Of a stretch of DNA of 64,000 nt, positions 25,414 through 37,601 are shown piece by piece (within the stretch, counting starts at the first letter, position 1; every line of letters starts with the position of its first letter). The notes under the pieces are model-generated. The model was given only the letters and a program-made list of their open reading frames with translations, made no database searches and had not been told where the DNA came from. The position numbers and the translations under genes are program-made. The stretch is from Aquila chrysaetos chrysaetos (Eukaryota > Chordata > Aves > Accipitriformes > Accipitridae). The DNA lies in contig NC_044006.1 in assembly GCF_900496995.4 (NCBI RefSeq), forward strand, positions 20,234,214 to 20,298,213, in the 5' to 3' direction.

Positions 25414-28400
25414 AAACAGTAGGCTAATTAACAGTAAGATAAAAGAGAAACAAGTTCCTGGAGGTTGGAATTAATATTCTTTTACTGGGAAAATTTTGAC
25501 AGAGACAGAATCGCTTTTGTAAATTACATGCTCTGGCCTGAAGAGAGCAGTCCAGGGAAGTCCCGGAGACTGTGCTGCACAGAAAGTCTCAGGAAATGAA
25601 TGTGATGGCCTTAGCCACACTGATAACTGATGAATCTTGAATGCACAAGAATCTTTTTGCTGATCATATTTCTGAAAGAACCCAGCATCTGGCCTCTTGG
25701 CAATCTACCTCCTTTGTCAAACTAAAACACAGCTATTTTGGCAATTGTCCCCAAGCCCTTGGCACCAGAACATGTCTCTTTAACTGCTATGGCATTCAAA
25801 TGAAATGGTTGCCCATCGTTGCCTCATGGCTGTTCAAAGCACATGTCCGGCAGAAGTTTAGCCGGGTGATGAGAGGCTTAACACAGAGGAAGACTAAACC
25901 TTGCTCCAAAACATGAGCAATATCACTGAACTGGCAGTAGCTAGAAGGGGTAGGAAGGCATGGAAGCAAGAACACCTCCCTGAGGAGAAACTCTCTGCCT
26001 TTGGATGCACAATAAGGTAGGTTCTCTCCGTGCTCCTTCTGTTCTTACAGATGTCAAGAGCTAACATTAGTGTGCATAAAGGGAAGCCGCCTGGGTGAGA
26101 CAAAGCTGCAAATTACCATCCTGAAGGAGTTCCTTGGTGCTTCAGACACTGGTTGGGGCCAGGGGGTGCGTGGGGAGGAGGCAAGAAGGGATGAGACTGA
26201 ACTGTAACTCTGTGACCGGGGCACAGCCACTCTGTAAAATGCAAGGTAATGATAAGATAGATAAAGAAGCTAGTTTTAAGCAAGCTGGATTCAGTACTGA
26301 ACCAATGCTGTTACAGCTGGCAAGAGCTTACACAAGCTGACATTGGCAAGGGCCTAAGCAGCATGGGGGAAGACCATTTCTTAGATAGCTTGATACCACT
26401 CTCAGTGGTCTCTTGTGTTCCTCCTCTGCTGTGAAGTATTTTCCAGCTGTTGGAGACTTCTATAGCTCATGTTTCCATTGAGGTTCAGTATGTAGCCTTA
26501 TGTCATATAATTAATTAGTCTCTTGTAAGACCTGCCTTCATTCTCATTCCATGTGCCTCCTGTTAAATTCTGGCCAAAGGACTTGTTAGTTGTATTTCAG
26601 GTCAGTAGGTTATAGCTACGTGAATGTCAGTACAATAGGAAACCTCACTTCACCAGAAAGCAGAATTTCCTCTGTGAAACATACCCTGTGTCATGCTATA
26701 CTCTGTATTCATGACGCAATGATATTTCAGTGGGATGCCTCTAGTACTGGGGAGCTGATAATCTCATATCATAGCTGCCAGTAGCTCTTTTTTTGAAGAT
26801 TAATGAAAATGAGTTTTCTTGCAGAATCTTAAATGAAGGGATTTAGCGATGACCGCAAAGTTCTGCAGAAACCTGCATTTCAGTGTGTCGGTTGCTTATT
26901 TGCAGACAGAAATAGGTCTCTCGCTGTCCCCTTAATAAGAATGTCTGAGGAAAATATCGGTTATCTGACTTCTGCTTATCTGTTCCTTACTGCCTTCAGT
27001 TCAAGTTTCACTGTTGGGCTCTGAAGGGTGACCGAGAGGCGTCCTTCCTCTCCAAGCGCAGCCTTGCTGCTGGGGCTGCTCACACCAACCCACATTTCCA
27101 GCATGTTGCCTTTAGGGCTGTGGTACTTTTTAAACTTTAAATATGCATTTTAAATTAAAACGGTGTGATAATGCCACTTTTTAGAGACATCTTTTCGAAT
27201 TAAAGCTTAACAACTTGGAGAAACTGATGAACAGCTATTGCTAATCCCTTCTGGCTTGCACAGTTGTGAGACTGAAATGCAACATCTCAGAAATGAGAAC
27301 TGAACTGGAAGGAACTTGCATGGTTTCTGATGCAAGAGCTATAGTGTGCCAATCAGCAGCACGTTTGAGAAAAAGCTCTTTCATTGCAACCCATTTTACT
27401 TTTCATAATGCACTGGAATTAGCTGTCCACATAACTCTGAAATGCAGTTTCAAACAGAAAAGTTCAGTAAGTGCCAACAACCAACACATCCATTTGAGAT
27501 ACGGCAGTTATATTTATGCTGATTACAATAAAATGTCTGGAGTCTTAGGTGCATTGGGATAGCTAGAGAATAACCGACTTCTCAATGTATAAGGAGGTCT
27601 TGATTACTGTAGGGGTGAATGCTTAGAAATATTGGTAAAATATCTGAGATGTGTCACAGGTATTCGTTCCCCACTGTGAGCAAAACTGGTTTATAAAACT
27701 GTTATAGGTATTTGCTCCTTTCCACAAAAGAGAGAACTGCTAAAGAATTTTTTCCCCTCCCAACTTCTGGCAGTGTGTGCTACCTAAAAATGAAAATAAG
27801 CTGAAACACCACTCATACAAAGAGAGAGAGAGAAACTATTTTGTGAAGTTAACAAAATTGCAGTATTAAAAGAAAAATTGCAAAAACTCATTCAGGAGAA
27901 AACCCCCTCTTGTGTAGTGGGATTCATTGGTGAAATGGATGACATATCAGAGTCAGTTTTAAATTATAGTTCAGGTAGCAGTAGCAAGTATAACTGGGAT
28001 AGTACAGAGCCCAACACTGTTCAATTTTCCCCGCTTGCGGACATCCGCTTGATACATTCATAGATGCAAACATGCTTGAGGATAACACCCTACCTGAACT
28101 CTTCCCCTTCCACATGATCTTGTAGTACTTAAAAATCCTACCAGAAATTATATTTAGAATTATAAGGATCAAATTTAATCTCTCTTTGAAACAGTAATAT
28201 ATTAAAAATGTATAGCATACTTACTAAACTTGCCATTAACGTTCATCTAGCCTCAGCTTGGGCCAGGCAGGCTTATTTGCACTAACCCAGGATGTCCTTT
28301 CAGAACTCTTTCTAACAGCCCATTTTGTAACACCCGGTTGCCACATATTAGATGTGAAATGGCCCCGAGCACCAGGACAGCACTGCCCACGCTACTGCGT

Positions 28401-28984
28401 CTGGCAGGATCTCCATGGAGCCTGGGTATCCATGGTGTTTAATCCCTTACTCAGATAAACCGCCCATGGAGAAGGAGTTGACTGTAATGTGTGCAAAACT
28501 CAGCTCTCGGTAACAAATAAAATTTGTAGCTTTGATAGAGCAACATATGGTTATTATCTGGCTCTGGGAAGGGCAGATCTGTGTTGCAAATAAACAAACT
28601 GATGAATGAGTAGCAGAATTCGAACAATATCTCTGATCTTCACTGCAAAAGCATGCAAATGCTCAGAAGAGGGGGGAACTAATAATAACACAGAGAGCTC
28701 AAAACCACCACAATCATGTCATTTCTCTAAAGATCTCTTCTCCCCACATATTACTAACTCATGCTTCTTTTTAAGGTTATGGCTAGCAACGTCTTAAGGA
28801 CTAGAGCAGCTTCTCTGCCCAACCTTCTCAGCCATTTTTCTCTAGGCTGGAGGATGTTTGGATAAAACTGCTGGTTACAGCTTGTGCCAGCTGTGAGATT
28901 CCAGGATTATCCCTCGAGCAAGATACAGGTGGAAAGCTTTGCTGGCTTTTCAGGTGGGCCCTCTCATTCCTACCTTATCTTAGG
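25414..28984. other. Upstream flank of GPR141
   Basis: This stretch should contain at least part of the 5' UTR intron of GPR141. No noncoding exon, TATA box or CpG island could be assigned by eye. Confidence 0.45.
27820..27834. repeat. (GA)n microsatellite
   Basis: A short run of seven or so GA units in intergenic sequence upstream of GPR141. Confidence 0.8.
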
Positions 28985-29011
28985 CTTTATGTGTTCTTTC
29001 ATTTCTAGAAT
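28985..29011 (+). promoter_or_regulatory. Splice acceptor before the GPR141 coding exon
   Basis: A pyrimidine-rich run ends in TTTCATTTCTAG at 29008, and the coding ATG starts 3 nt later. This implies that the 5' untranslated region lies on one or more upstream exons, as in mammalian GPR141. I could not identify those exons in the upstream 13 kb by eye. Confidence 0.7.
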
Positions 29012-29956
29012 ATGTACAAGGAAGATTTCGGGAACATGATTGAAGAGAATAGGAACAGCAGTGACTCCTCCTCTGCCTTCACTCACACCAACACCATGAG
29101 TGCCATACTGATTACTTCCTACTCGGTTGCCTTTGCTGGAGGTGGGATTGGGTCCATCACAATGTTGTCTGTGCTGGTCAAGATGAACACTCTGTCCGTG
29201 ACCACTACAGCCATTGTTAACCTGGTCGTTGTGCACAGCCTCCTCCTCCTCACTGTGCCCTTCCGCCTGCACTACTATGTCAACAAGAAGTGGGTATTCA
29301 AGATGCCGTTTTGCAAAATGGTGAGTGCAATGGTGCACATCCACATGTACCTGACCTTCCTATTCTATGTGATCACGCTGGTGATCCGGTGGCTCATCTT
29401 CTTTCAATGGAAGGACAAGGTGGAGTTTTACAGGAAGCTGCATGCCATTGCAGCAAGTGCTGCTGTGTGGGTCCTTGTCATGGTCTTTGTGGTCCCAGCT
29501 TTGTGCTTGGAGTATGGACGCTCAGGCTCATACAATGATACAGCATGCTTTAAGTTCCACGAAGAACTACAGCAGGAGAGCGTGAAAGCCCTGAACTACA
29601 CCATAATTGTAGCTGTCACCTGCATTACTTGTGTCCTCTTGGGCCTGCAGATTTTCATCCTGGTAAAAGTGTCGAGAAAACTTTCCACCTCCCTCTGGTC
29701 ACACCAAGAGTTCTGGGCCCAGGTGAAAAACTTGATTTTCATTTGCGTCATCATAATTTGCTTCCTTCCCTATCATCTCTTTAGGGCCTACTACATACAG
29801 CATGTGAGTGATTTTGAGCAGTTAGAAAGCTACAATGAAGTTTTTTTGAGTCTGACTGCCCTCAGCTGTCTGGACCTGCTGTCGTTCGTGCTGAGTGGAA
29901 GCCGCCTCTTCAAGCAAAAAGTGGGTATGCTCCGCAGCAGGTTGCCTTGCTGCTAG
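29012..29956 (+). CDS. GPR141: GPR141, orphan class A G-protein-coupled receptor
   Basis: Single-exon coding region of 314 residues for a seven-pass plasma-membrane receptor. The ligand is unknown; mammalian GPR141 is expressed mainly in myeloid cells. Approximate membrane segments are 31-57, 65-88, 100-129, 142-165, 195-219, 238-261 and 273-296. C101 (top of TM3) and C179 (second extracellular loop) form the expected disulfide pair, and N15 and N175 are N-glycosylation sequons. Long stretches match the human protein as I recall it, including SVTT, the VVVHS segment of TM2, HIHMYLTFLFYV in TM3, KDKVEFYRKLHA after TM3 and SHQEFWAQ before TM6. Microswitches are atypical: H75 replaces the TM2 aspartate, I-R126-W127 replaces DRY, and D288-L-L-S-F replaces NPxxY. 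FLPYH in TM6 is kept. The tail is basic and ends in CC, a possible palmitoylation site. The first ATG is 3 nt after the acceptor AG; an alternative ATG at 29036 would give 306 residues. Confidence 0.97.
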   Translation: MYKEDFGNMIEENRNSSDSSSAFTHTNTMSAILITSYSVAFAGGGIGSITMLSVLVKMNTLSVTTTAIVNLVVVHSLLLLTVPFRLHYYVNKKWVFKMPFCKMVSAMVHIHMYLTFLFYVITLVIRWLIFFQWKDKVEFYRKLHAIAASAAVWVLVMVFVVPALCLEYGRSGSYNDTACFKFHEELQQESVKALNYTIIVAVTCITCVLLGLQIFILVKVSRKLSTSLWSHQEFWAQVKNLIFICVIIICFLPYHLFRAYYIQHVSDFEQLESYNEVFLSLTALSCLDLLSFVLSGSRLFKQKVGMLRSRLPCC

Positions 29957-30319
29957 CGGCAATCTCCTGCAGTGTGCACGGACCTGGACCTGGCAGACCA
30001 TGGTGCTGGACAGGCATGGCAAACCCCCTCCTCAGCAAGTCAGAGTGGGCCCTGGAAACAGGGCAACACATTGGTGCAGGGCTCTTCACATCCGCTCCCC
30101 AAAATAATGAGGTGAACCGCCTCCAGGGTCTCAGCTGGTAAACTGGAAGGTTACCTCTGGGATTTCTTCATGGTCCTACCTTGTGAGTTGCGGATGCACC
30201 TGGAGGAGAGGGAGGAAAGGGCATGAGGTCTTCTGTCTTACTGTTTTTACATCAAGGTTTGTGAAGTCAAAGGCACTAGGAGGAGGCTCAAGAGAACTTG
30301 CAAAGTATGTAGAAACACA

Positions 30320-30545
30320 AATAAAAAAGCAGTTTTTTATGGAATAAGGCACAGATTTTTGAAACATAAAGATCTATGTAATTTTCCACATACATTTCTT
30401 ATATATTCCCCATGAGCTCTCATAAAATATCAGGGAAGCTATTGTTCCTCCTCAGTAGGTCTGCTCCTTCACTGTAAAGGCAAGCGTAACTTTCTAAGTG
30501 AATCAAACAATTAAACCAACTCTTTAAAAACAAACCAGCAATAAA
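30320..30545 (+). promoter_or_regulatory. Candidate polyadenylation signals of GPR141
   Basis: AATAAA hexamers occur at 30320-30325 and 30540-30545, about 365 and 585 nt after the stop codon. Either could end the transcript. The region is AT-rich, so chance occurrence is likely for at least one of them. RNA evidence is needed to choose. Confidence 0.4.
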
Positions 30546-33500
30546 CAGTTATTTCTTAAAATATTTTCTCAAAAATCACCTTTTGGAGATGGTATCACTG
30601 CAGCAGAAAAAAGTTTTGTTTTCTTTCCCACACTACGAAAATGTCTCTAGCAACAAAAAGTACACATTGTCACAGAAATGCACATTATAAGTTCAAACAA
30701 AAGCCTGTATTTTTGTTTACAGAATTGTTCAATTTAAAAAAAAAAAATTAAGTAAGGATCATTTTATTTAGATCATTCAGACAGCAGTTGTCTTCTCTTA
30801 AAAAGTCAAATATTTTAGGTCACCAAGGTAACAATGATTTTTTTTTTAATCTTATGTTGATTTTGTGCAATTCTGAAGTTTATAATTAATTACTCACAAT
30901 ATCTTTAGCTTGAAATCAATTCTATAAATTTAGTACCCTGTACTGGTAAAAGAAATTAAAATGTTACTGCTTGGATTGGAGGGATGGGAAAAGCTAATAA
31001 ACCTGGTGTAGCTAAAAAGCTTATTACTTCTCAGTGAGGCATTGTGAGTTGCTGTCTCTGAAGACAGAATTGAATTCCACTAGTTCAGAGGAAAAATTCA
31101 GCAAAATAATTCTGTGAAAGACATTTAGGCTTTCATAGCTCAGCTGCTTTACACCTATCCCCAAAAAAGAGTATAAATCTCTGAGTGCTATAACCCAACA
31201 GCAATGGTTAATATATCTTTCTTCTTCTTGCCATCTGCATAAGGTCACATTTTTTCATCTAGAGTCAGTGGGATAATGTTCTAATCATTTGACAAATTAG
31301 ATGTTATCAGCTGACTGATTTCCAGTGACAGTCTCTCCTCATGATGCTGTTGAAGTCCACCTTTTCATACTTCTGAATCTTTCCATTCCTTTCTACTTCA
31401 CCTTCAATATCTCTTTCACATCAGACAGCAATCAAATAACAACTGATTGACCTTGCTGTACCTGTACAAGCTTACTGCTATGCTTGTTGGTTTTGGTCCC
31501 ATCAAGATGGTCACTTTATAGGATCCCATCTCTTCTATAGTCTTTCTTCCCTGTCTTCCTTCTTGCTTCCAGCTCCTCTATATCTCTCAGGAGGTCTGAT
31601 CATGAGAAAGTATTTTCAGGTCAGAGTCTGAGTAATGCTATAACCAAAGTTGGAAATCACTGAAGTTCATAACAAGTGAGATGTGGGGGTGCTAACATAG
31701 CCCACCCTTGGCAAATAGCCTGGATCACAACATCTGTTAAGGCAGAAATGTGAGAACTTGCAGTATGTGTGGACCTCAGAAAAAAACCTGTCTGAGAAGG
31801 CAGTTGCCCCAAAAGGGACACAGTAAAGAGGAAGACGACTACCAGCCAGATTCGACTGTAGTCAGAGAACTACGGAGACGTCCGTAACAAGGAAGGAGTC
31901 AACTTGAATGTGTAGTTCACTAATATTTAATTATGTGTTATTAAGAAAGCAATCAAATGCTCTGAACCAGATTTGTTTTAAAACTACACAAATAAATCAG
32001 TTTTTCCTTGTGGCAGGAGAGAAGATGGAAAATGGCACAACATTTTTGTTTCCTCCTATAGCAACATCGTTGGTAGAAGAAAATGCCTTGCATGTGTTCT
32101 GTAGGCACTGCATACCTTTTTAACACTATATTATAACCCTTCTGTCATGATAAAGTTAACAAATAAAATGACTATGTGCTGAAAATGTTAAGCAAGTCCC
32201 TCCTGCAAATATGCATATAAATGAAAAGCATTTTGTATCTGACTTTGGCAAGAATTTAAAAAAATAAAATGTATGTTTACAGACAGTACCTCCTGGCCAT
32301 ACAGCTTAACCAATCTTGTTCATGCATGTGTTATAATCACAAGTTGTTTAATTCTTGTAAAAGTGTACACATTCACAGTACCCTGCACCACAGCATCACA
32401 AAAAATACTATATAGTGGGTTTTTTTCCAAATAAAAATTGATGCTAATAATGTTAATGCTAACTCAGGATGATAATGATCAGAATTCGGGGGGTCGTAAT
32501 TCCATGCTTTAAGTTGGTCACATTATGCAGCACCAAGTCATGGTTTTTATGGGACTGTCTACGCAAACTTTACATCTGCCACTCGTCTTACTTTGCGAGC
32601 ATTAGTGTCTGGCCGAGAAAGCCTGCCTCTGCCCTCAGAGAATGAAGTCTCGGTTAACACCAGCAGGAATTACCCTGCCAGGTGATGATGGAGTTGATGA
32701 TGTTTCCATCAAGGGTGCTGACAGAGCTTGCAGGGAGGACCCCTTGCTGCTCCCTCCTGCCTCCCCCTGCTTTGCCCCTCACTGGCTTCTTGCTTTCTCC
32801 CAACCTCCCGGGCAGCCTCCCTGCTCACTTCCCCCAGGAGGGCTGAGGAGGAGTGGAGGTGCTGCCAGGCAATGCCACGGAAGGAGAAGGGTCTGAATAA
32901 CTCCTGAAAATGAAAGTGTAGACAAGGCCTGAGCAGCATCCCAAATGTAGCCAAGTGGCTCCTGTGACCAGGGATGGCAGAGGCAGTGATGGGGGACTGC
33001 TGACATGGAGGAGATGATCTATAAAGGAAGGGGGAATTTCCAGTTACCATCATCTGCTTGGTCAGAGGCACCACAGGCTTAAAGGAGACCCAGATTTTGC
33101 TGACTGGATCACGGGGCATAGTTCTGGATTGGAAAACAACCACGTGAGAACACAAAAAAAGCTATATTACAATAGGACATAGAGGTGATAGGACCTGGAG
33201 AATGTGACAGGGGATGAGGATAGGAGAGCAGAATATTGGCAGGTTTCTGCCGCAAAGAGGCAAGATAACATAGACCGCGTCTACAGCTTTCATCTCATGT
33301 TGCTTATTGAACCCTTAAAGTTGCCAAAAAGTGGCACTCTCACTGATGGGAGCAAACTTGCCCTCTGCCACTCCTTGTTCCCACTATCACATCGCTCTTT
33401 CCATAGGGTTGGGATTCTTCTGCTGAATGGCTTTCAGGTGCATCAGTTCCCTCTTTAGCTTACCAGGGAGTCATGGAAAATTGTGTCAATGCAAGGATAA

Positions 33501-35889
33501 ATACAGCAAGATTGCTTTTTGCAGCAATGCTGATTTGGGGCATTTATCAGACTGTAATCCTACTTGTCTAATTCCTCTTAGGATTCAGAACTTTTCTTTC
33601 AAGGCACTTTTCCACAGATCCACATCACCTGACATTTCCATTTCTGTGTGCTCCCAAGGACTAGGGTGCCTTAGACTAGAAGTGCTGGTAGGGGAAGGAG
33701 GGACCTCCCACAGCTGCAGGCCAGGAAAGGGGTTTCAGGCACTTGATGCTCTCTCCAGGGGTGGGGAGAGATGGGCATGGCAACCCCCAAAGGCAGCAGA
33801 GGCAGCAGTTCCTGAATAGAAACCTCAATAGAGTTGCAGGACTGGACATTTCTGACCCATAAAGTCACTCATTTCTGCTGCTCTTAGAGAAATAGGGCTT
33901 TGTGTGCACTTTCCCTGTAAGTAAACCCTCTGGCTAGGACTTAATAGGAAACAAGGGCTGGTTTCAAAAGTCAAGGAGTCATTAATAAAACACCAGCTTG
34001 ACCTCCCAGACAGAAACTTCAGAAAATCAAACTAAACTTTCTGGTACTCAGTGAGGTAATTTTCCCCACTTGCAAACAGCTGCTTAATAAATCAGATTTT
34101 TGTTGATAAAAGAAATACCAATAAAGATAATATACAGTATACATTCCCTGAAGTATAACTGTAAGTAATATATAGTCCTCTTCCCTCTGGTGAGGCAGCA
34201 GACAGGCTGGCCGGCTGCTTTCCCTTTCAACCAGTAACACTTCCCTTTCCCCCAGTAATGCCTCCAGTTTGGGAGTGCCTGGCTGGTTTTGCTCTTTAGC
34301 TCTGGTAGCTGTGTCCTCAATGAATTGTGTGCCACCCACGGGGCTCACCTGACTCTGAGGTCTTGCTGATGGAAATGGTGCGAGTCCCATAGCTGGGAAG
34401 GGTAAGACACAGCCAACTGTAGGCTCAGCTATCAAATCCACAGGCAACCCCATCCATAGCAGGGTCGTGGTCAGGAAGGGCCACATGCCCAATGCCAACA
34501 AAACAGGCAAGACAGATGTTAGCACACAAATTTAATAGCATCTCCAAATGCTTCATCTGAACCTGGGAAGCAAGACCCTGACTTGTGCTTGGCAGGGGCT
34601 GCATGCTAAGGGAAGGAGACTCATGGAAAAGAGCTTACAGCCTCTCATCTGTTTTAGAGGTCTACAGCATAGAGAAACACAACAACCTGCCTATGGCTGA
34701 GGCAGGAGGCATACCATAGTGGTGGCACTATGATCTAACAGAGATGTGTAAGAATTGCAGATAGGACTTTGTCTTCCCAGTGCTTTTCGTCAGCATATGT
34801 GAGACCTTGCAGAGACTCCACTAGTCAGGTGCTACAAAAGCATGGGAGAAAGCAAGAAAATAAGAAAGGGCAGCACAGACTGTATCTGCATTGATGGAAA
34901 ATCCTGTGGCAGACAACCCTTGGAGAGAAGGAGAGCCTCACCAGTCTGGGGGCTGCATGCAGAGAAACACGAATGGGTGGGAACTTCACGTACATGGAGA
35001 CAGACTGCAGTTCCTGTCCTCTGCTACAGAAGGAACAGTGGAATCAGGATCTGCTCAAGATTTGAAAGGTGTCCATACACTAGAAATAGCACCACAAAGT
35101 TTCATGTAATGAAAAGCAGTTTGTGTGTTAAATTCAGCTTGCAAGAATAAAAACATCTCTACAGTAAACTGGCCTTCAGAAGTTTAAACCCAAACAGCAG
35201 ACAATCTGTATGTATTATGATGATACTGTGAAAGCAGCTGTTTTGAAAAAGAAAAAAAATTGGAAATTTGCAGTTCTTTCATAAAATGACAGCTTCAGCC
35301 ACATAAAATGACTGGGTTTAGGCATTTCAGAAAATAATGGCCATTTTATTACACCACTGGACTTCATTCTTTACTTGGTCATGACCTGAAATGCCTAATG
35401 GTTTCTAGTATTTCACAAAATGTGAACTATTGTCACTATTGTTCTAGTGGGGAAGGTCAGGTGTTTCAAATATCAATCCAATGGAACAAAAAATTAAAAA
35501 CAGCTGCAAATTTTACAAAGTAAAGTTGACCTCACAAGAGCCTTTATTTTAGAAAATATGATATGTAGTTTGCTCTGCAATATACTGTGTGGTTTTGAAC
35601 AGTTTGGGGAATAAAATTAAATAAAACAGCTCTTTCTGTTGGCTTTTAAGCTAATAAGCTCAAAAAGCTAGAGATTAGATATTTTGCATAATACCTGCCT
35701 ACTATCTTCTGTCATTTTGCAAAATATCTGGAAGTCATTTTGAGAAATGGCTGAAGAATTCAGTAATTTTACAATATGACTGGTTTCACAATATGACTGT
35801 ACCATACGTCAGAAATTGGTGCAAGAGCAGTTGTACATAAAAGGAGGGAGTTGAATCAGATTTCTCTCCTTGCTAAGCAATCATTCCTG
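30546..35889. other. Intergenic between GPR141 and the integrase pseudogene
   Basis: AT-rich, with pyrimidine-rich patches at about 31340-31590. A GC-richer stretch at 32640-33010 contains only chance frames. No repeat family was recognised. Confidence 0.5.
35771..35799. repeat. 17-bp-spaced direct repeat
   Basis: ACAATATGACTG occurs twice, at 35771-35782 and 35788-35799, just upstream of the integrase pseudogene. It is short and may be chance. Confidence 0.6.
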
Positions 35890-36066
35890 CAGATGCCTCA
35901 GGACTTTGAAGTTAAATTTAAGGAAGAACTATACAAAAAGTATAAGAAATGCTCCAAGTACATGATCCCAAAAGCAGAATATTGTGCACCTATTGCTGAA
36001 ATAAAGAAGACAAAACAGAATCCCAAGTCAAAGTCAAAACATGAATACTATCTGCTTACAAATTAA

Positions 36067-36188
36067 GTACAGAGAACCTACTCTTTCTGCTCTTTCTGTT
36101 TTTTTAACTCTAGGTGCCATCACTGCTTTCCCCATTTAGATACACAGCATTATTGCTAATAAACTGCTTGCTATTTCTCTCATTTCAG
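36067..36188 (+). other. Probable intron relic within the integrase pseudogene
   Basis: A 122-bp stretch separates two parts of the integrase-like homology. It ends in a strong pyrimidine tract and TCTCATTTCAG, and homology resumes immediately after. The left border reads AA|GTACAG, a weak donor, directly after an in-frame TAA at 36064-36066. The phases no longer match, so at least one small indel or point change has occurred. Retention of an intron argues against this copy having arisen by reverse transcription of a spliced mRNA. Confidence 0.45.
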
Positions 36189-36906
36189 ATATGAAATTCT
36201 ACAATGTGGAGACACTGAGAAGCTGATTAAGAGGAGACAGACAAAAGAGGACATATTATTTGAGCATCGAGGATACATATATCATCAAAAAAGCACATAT
36301 GGCTAGTGGGCATGGTGGTCACAACCTTGACGCGAAACATTTGTCATCTAAGTATGCAAACATCACCAGAGATGCTGTTGAGCACTTCAAATCCTTCTGT
36401 GTAGCGTGCCAAGAAAAAAGAAGGCACTACTTGGAATGGTTTGTTGGTCTGTTCTCAACAAGGAGCACTTAGCACGGGGGCAAATTGACTTTAACAATAT
36501 GCAGTCCTTGTGTCTAGGCAGCTTGAAGTGGATAATGGTGTAGCAGGACTGCATCACCAAATTTTTTGGTCTCTGTCCACTTATGTCAAAAAAAGCAGCT
36601 GAGATGACTCTACAGCTTCTTGACATCTTTCTCACTTTTGGAGCCCCTGTTGTATTGCAGGGTCATGATGGAACACAATTCATTATTCCAGTCATGCGAG
36701 AACTAAAGTATTTGTGACCTCAGCTCAGCTTGGTTCATGGAAAACCAGGACATTCTCAAAGCCAAGAACTAGCAGAGCATCTGAACAGCAATATTAAGGA
36801 GATGCTCATGGAGTAGATGGCAGACGATAACTCGTGGGACTGGTCTATGGGAATATGCTTTGTGCAGTTTGTAAGAATTCAGCTCACCACTTGGGAATAA
36901 ACTGTG

Positions 36907-37601
36907 TGTTTTAGGGTGGTTTCAAGGATTCCCAAGAAGGCAAACACACACACACACTGACTATAACAGGAAAAAGCAAGCATTTATTAACTACAGATGT
37001 GCGTTATGCTAAGGGTATCTTGTAAAGCAAGTTAACATACCGATCCGAGGACTGTAAGGAAGATGGACCATCCATACTTCTTGTGCCGTCTTGCGCGGCG
37101 AGCTCAGCCCAGCAATTGGTAGGTGCCAGCTTTACATGGGCGTCCCCACGGAGGCAACGGTGGCCTCGCCGTACATACATGCTCTTCGGAAAAATCCCGG
37201 TATTTATACATTTGCAGAGGAACGGATTTCAGCACACATGGCCAGTGGGTGCCAAAACACGCCTCGGTTGTAACATAGGGAGCCTATGACGCATACGCTC
37301 ACTGGCCAGGCGCGCTGCACGAGCCATAGCCACCCTGTCTATTGGTTCATGGGCTTTGTACATGCGTCATATTGTCATCATCCAGCAGTCACATGCCAAT
37401 CATGCACACAGCTGTGCTGTGCAACCTGCTGCCCGTCCTGCCCGAGTATTGCTCAGCTCTCTTATCTCTGTGGTCAGCATTCCAAGCAACAGGCAACAAA
37501 CCATCCATTTTCTGTGCTGACTGCGTTTTCCTCGGCTATCTGCCTCTCCCCCAGTGTTCATCCACAGACCAAAATCCCATCTTTTAACCCATCCGTATAC
37601 A
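36907..37601 (-). mobile_element. Solo LTR of an endogenous retrovirus, nested in the integrase pseudogene
   Basis: A 695-bp element starts TGTTTTAGGG and ends CCGTATACA on the + strand, so TG...CA ends are present. It is flanked by a perfect 5-bp target duplication CTGTG (36902-36906 and 37602-37606). Removing the element plus one duplication brings the two halves of the host pseudogene together. In minus orientation it shows a TATA box (TATAAATACC, 37199-37208) and, about 215 bp downstream, AATAAA (36983-36988). This gives the expected U3-R-U5 order. The 5-bp duplication suggests an ERVL-type integrase. A (CA)n run at 36942-36957 sits in U5. No internal viral genes remain. Confidence 0.8.
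36942..36957. repeat. (CA)n microsatellite
   Basis: A short run of about eight CA units inside the U5 end of the nested LTR. It is likely to vary in length between individuals. Confidence 0.8.

Noticed and set aside
28970..29344. 124-codon minus-strand frame over the start of GPR141
   Set aside because: It is the antisense shadow of a strongly supported coding exon.
32640..33010. GC-richer stretch considered as a CpG island
   Set aside because: It is C/T- and G/A-rich but contains few CpG dinucleotides, unlike the block at 3370-3690.
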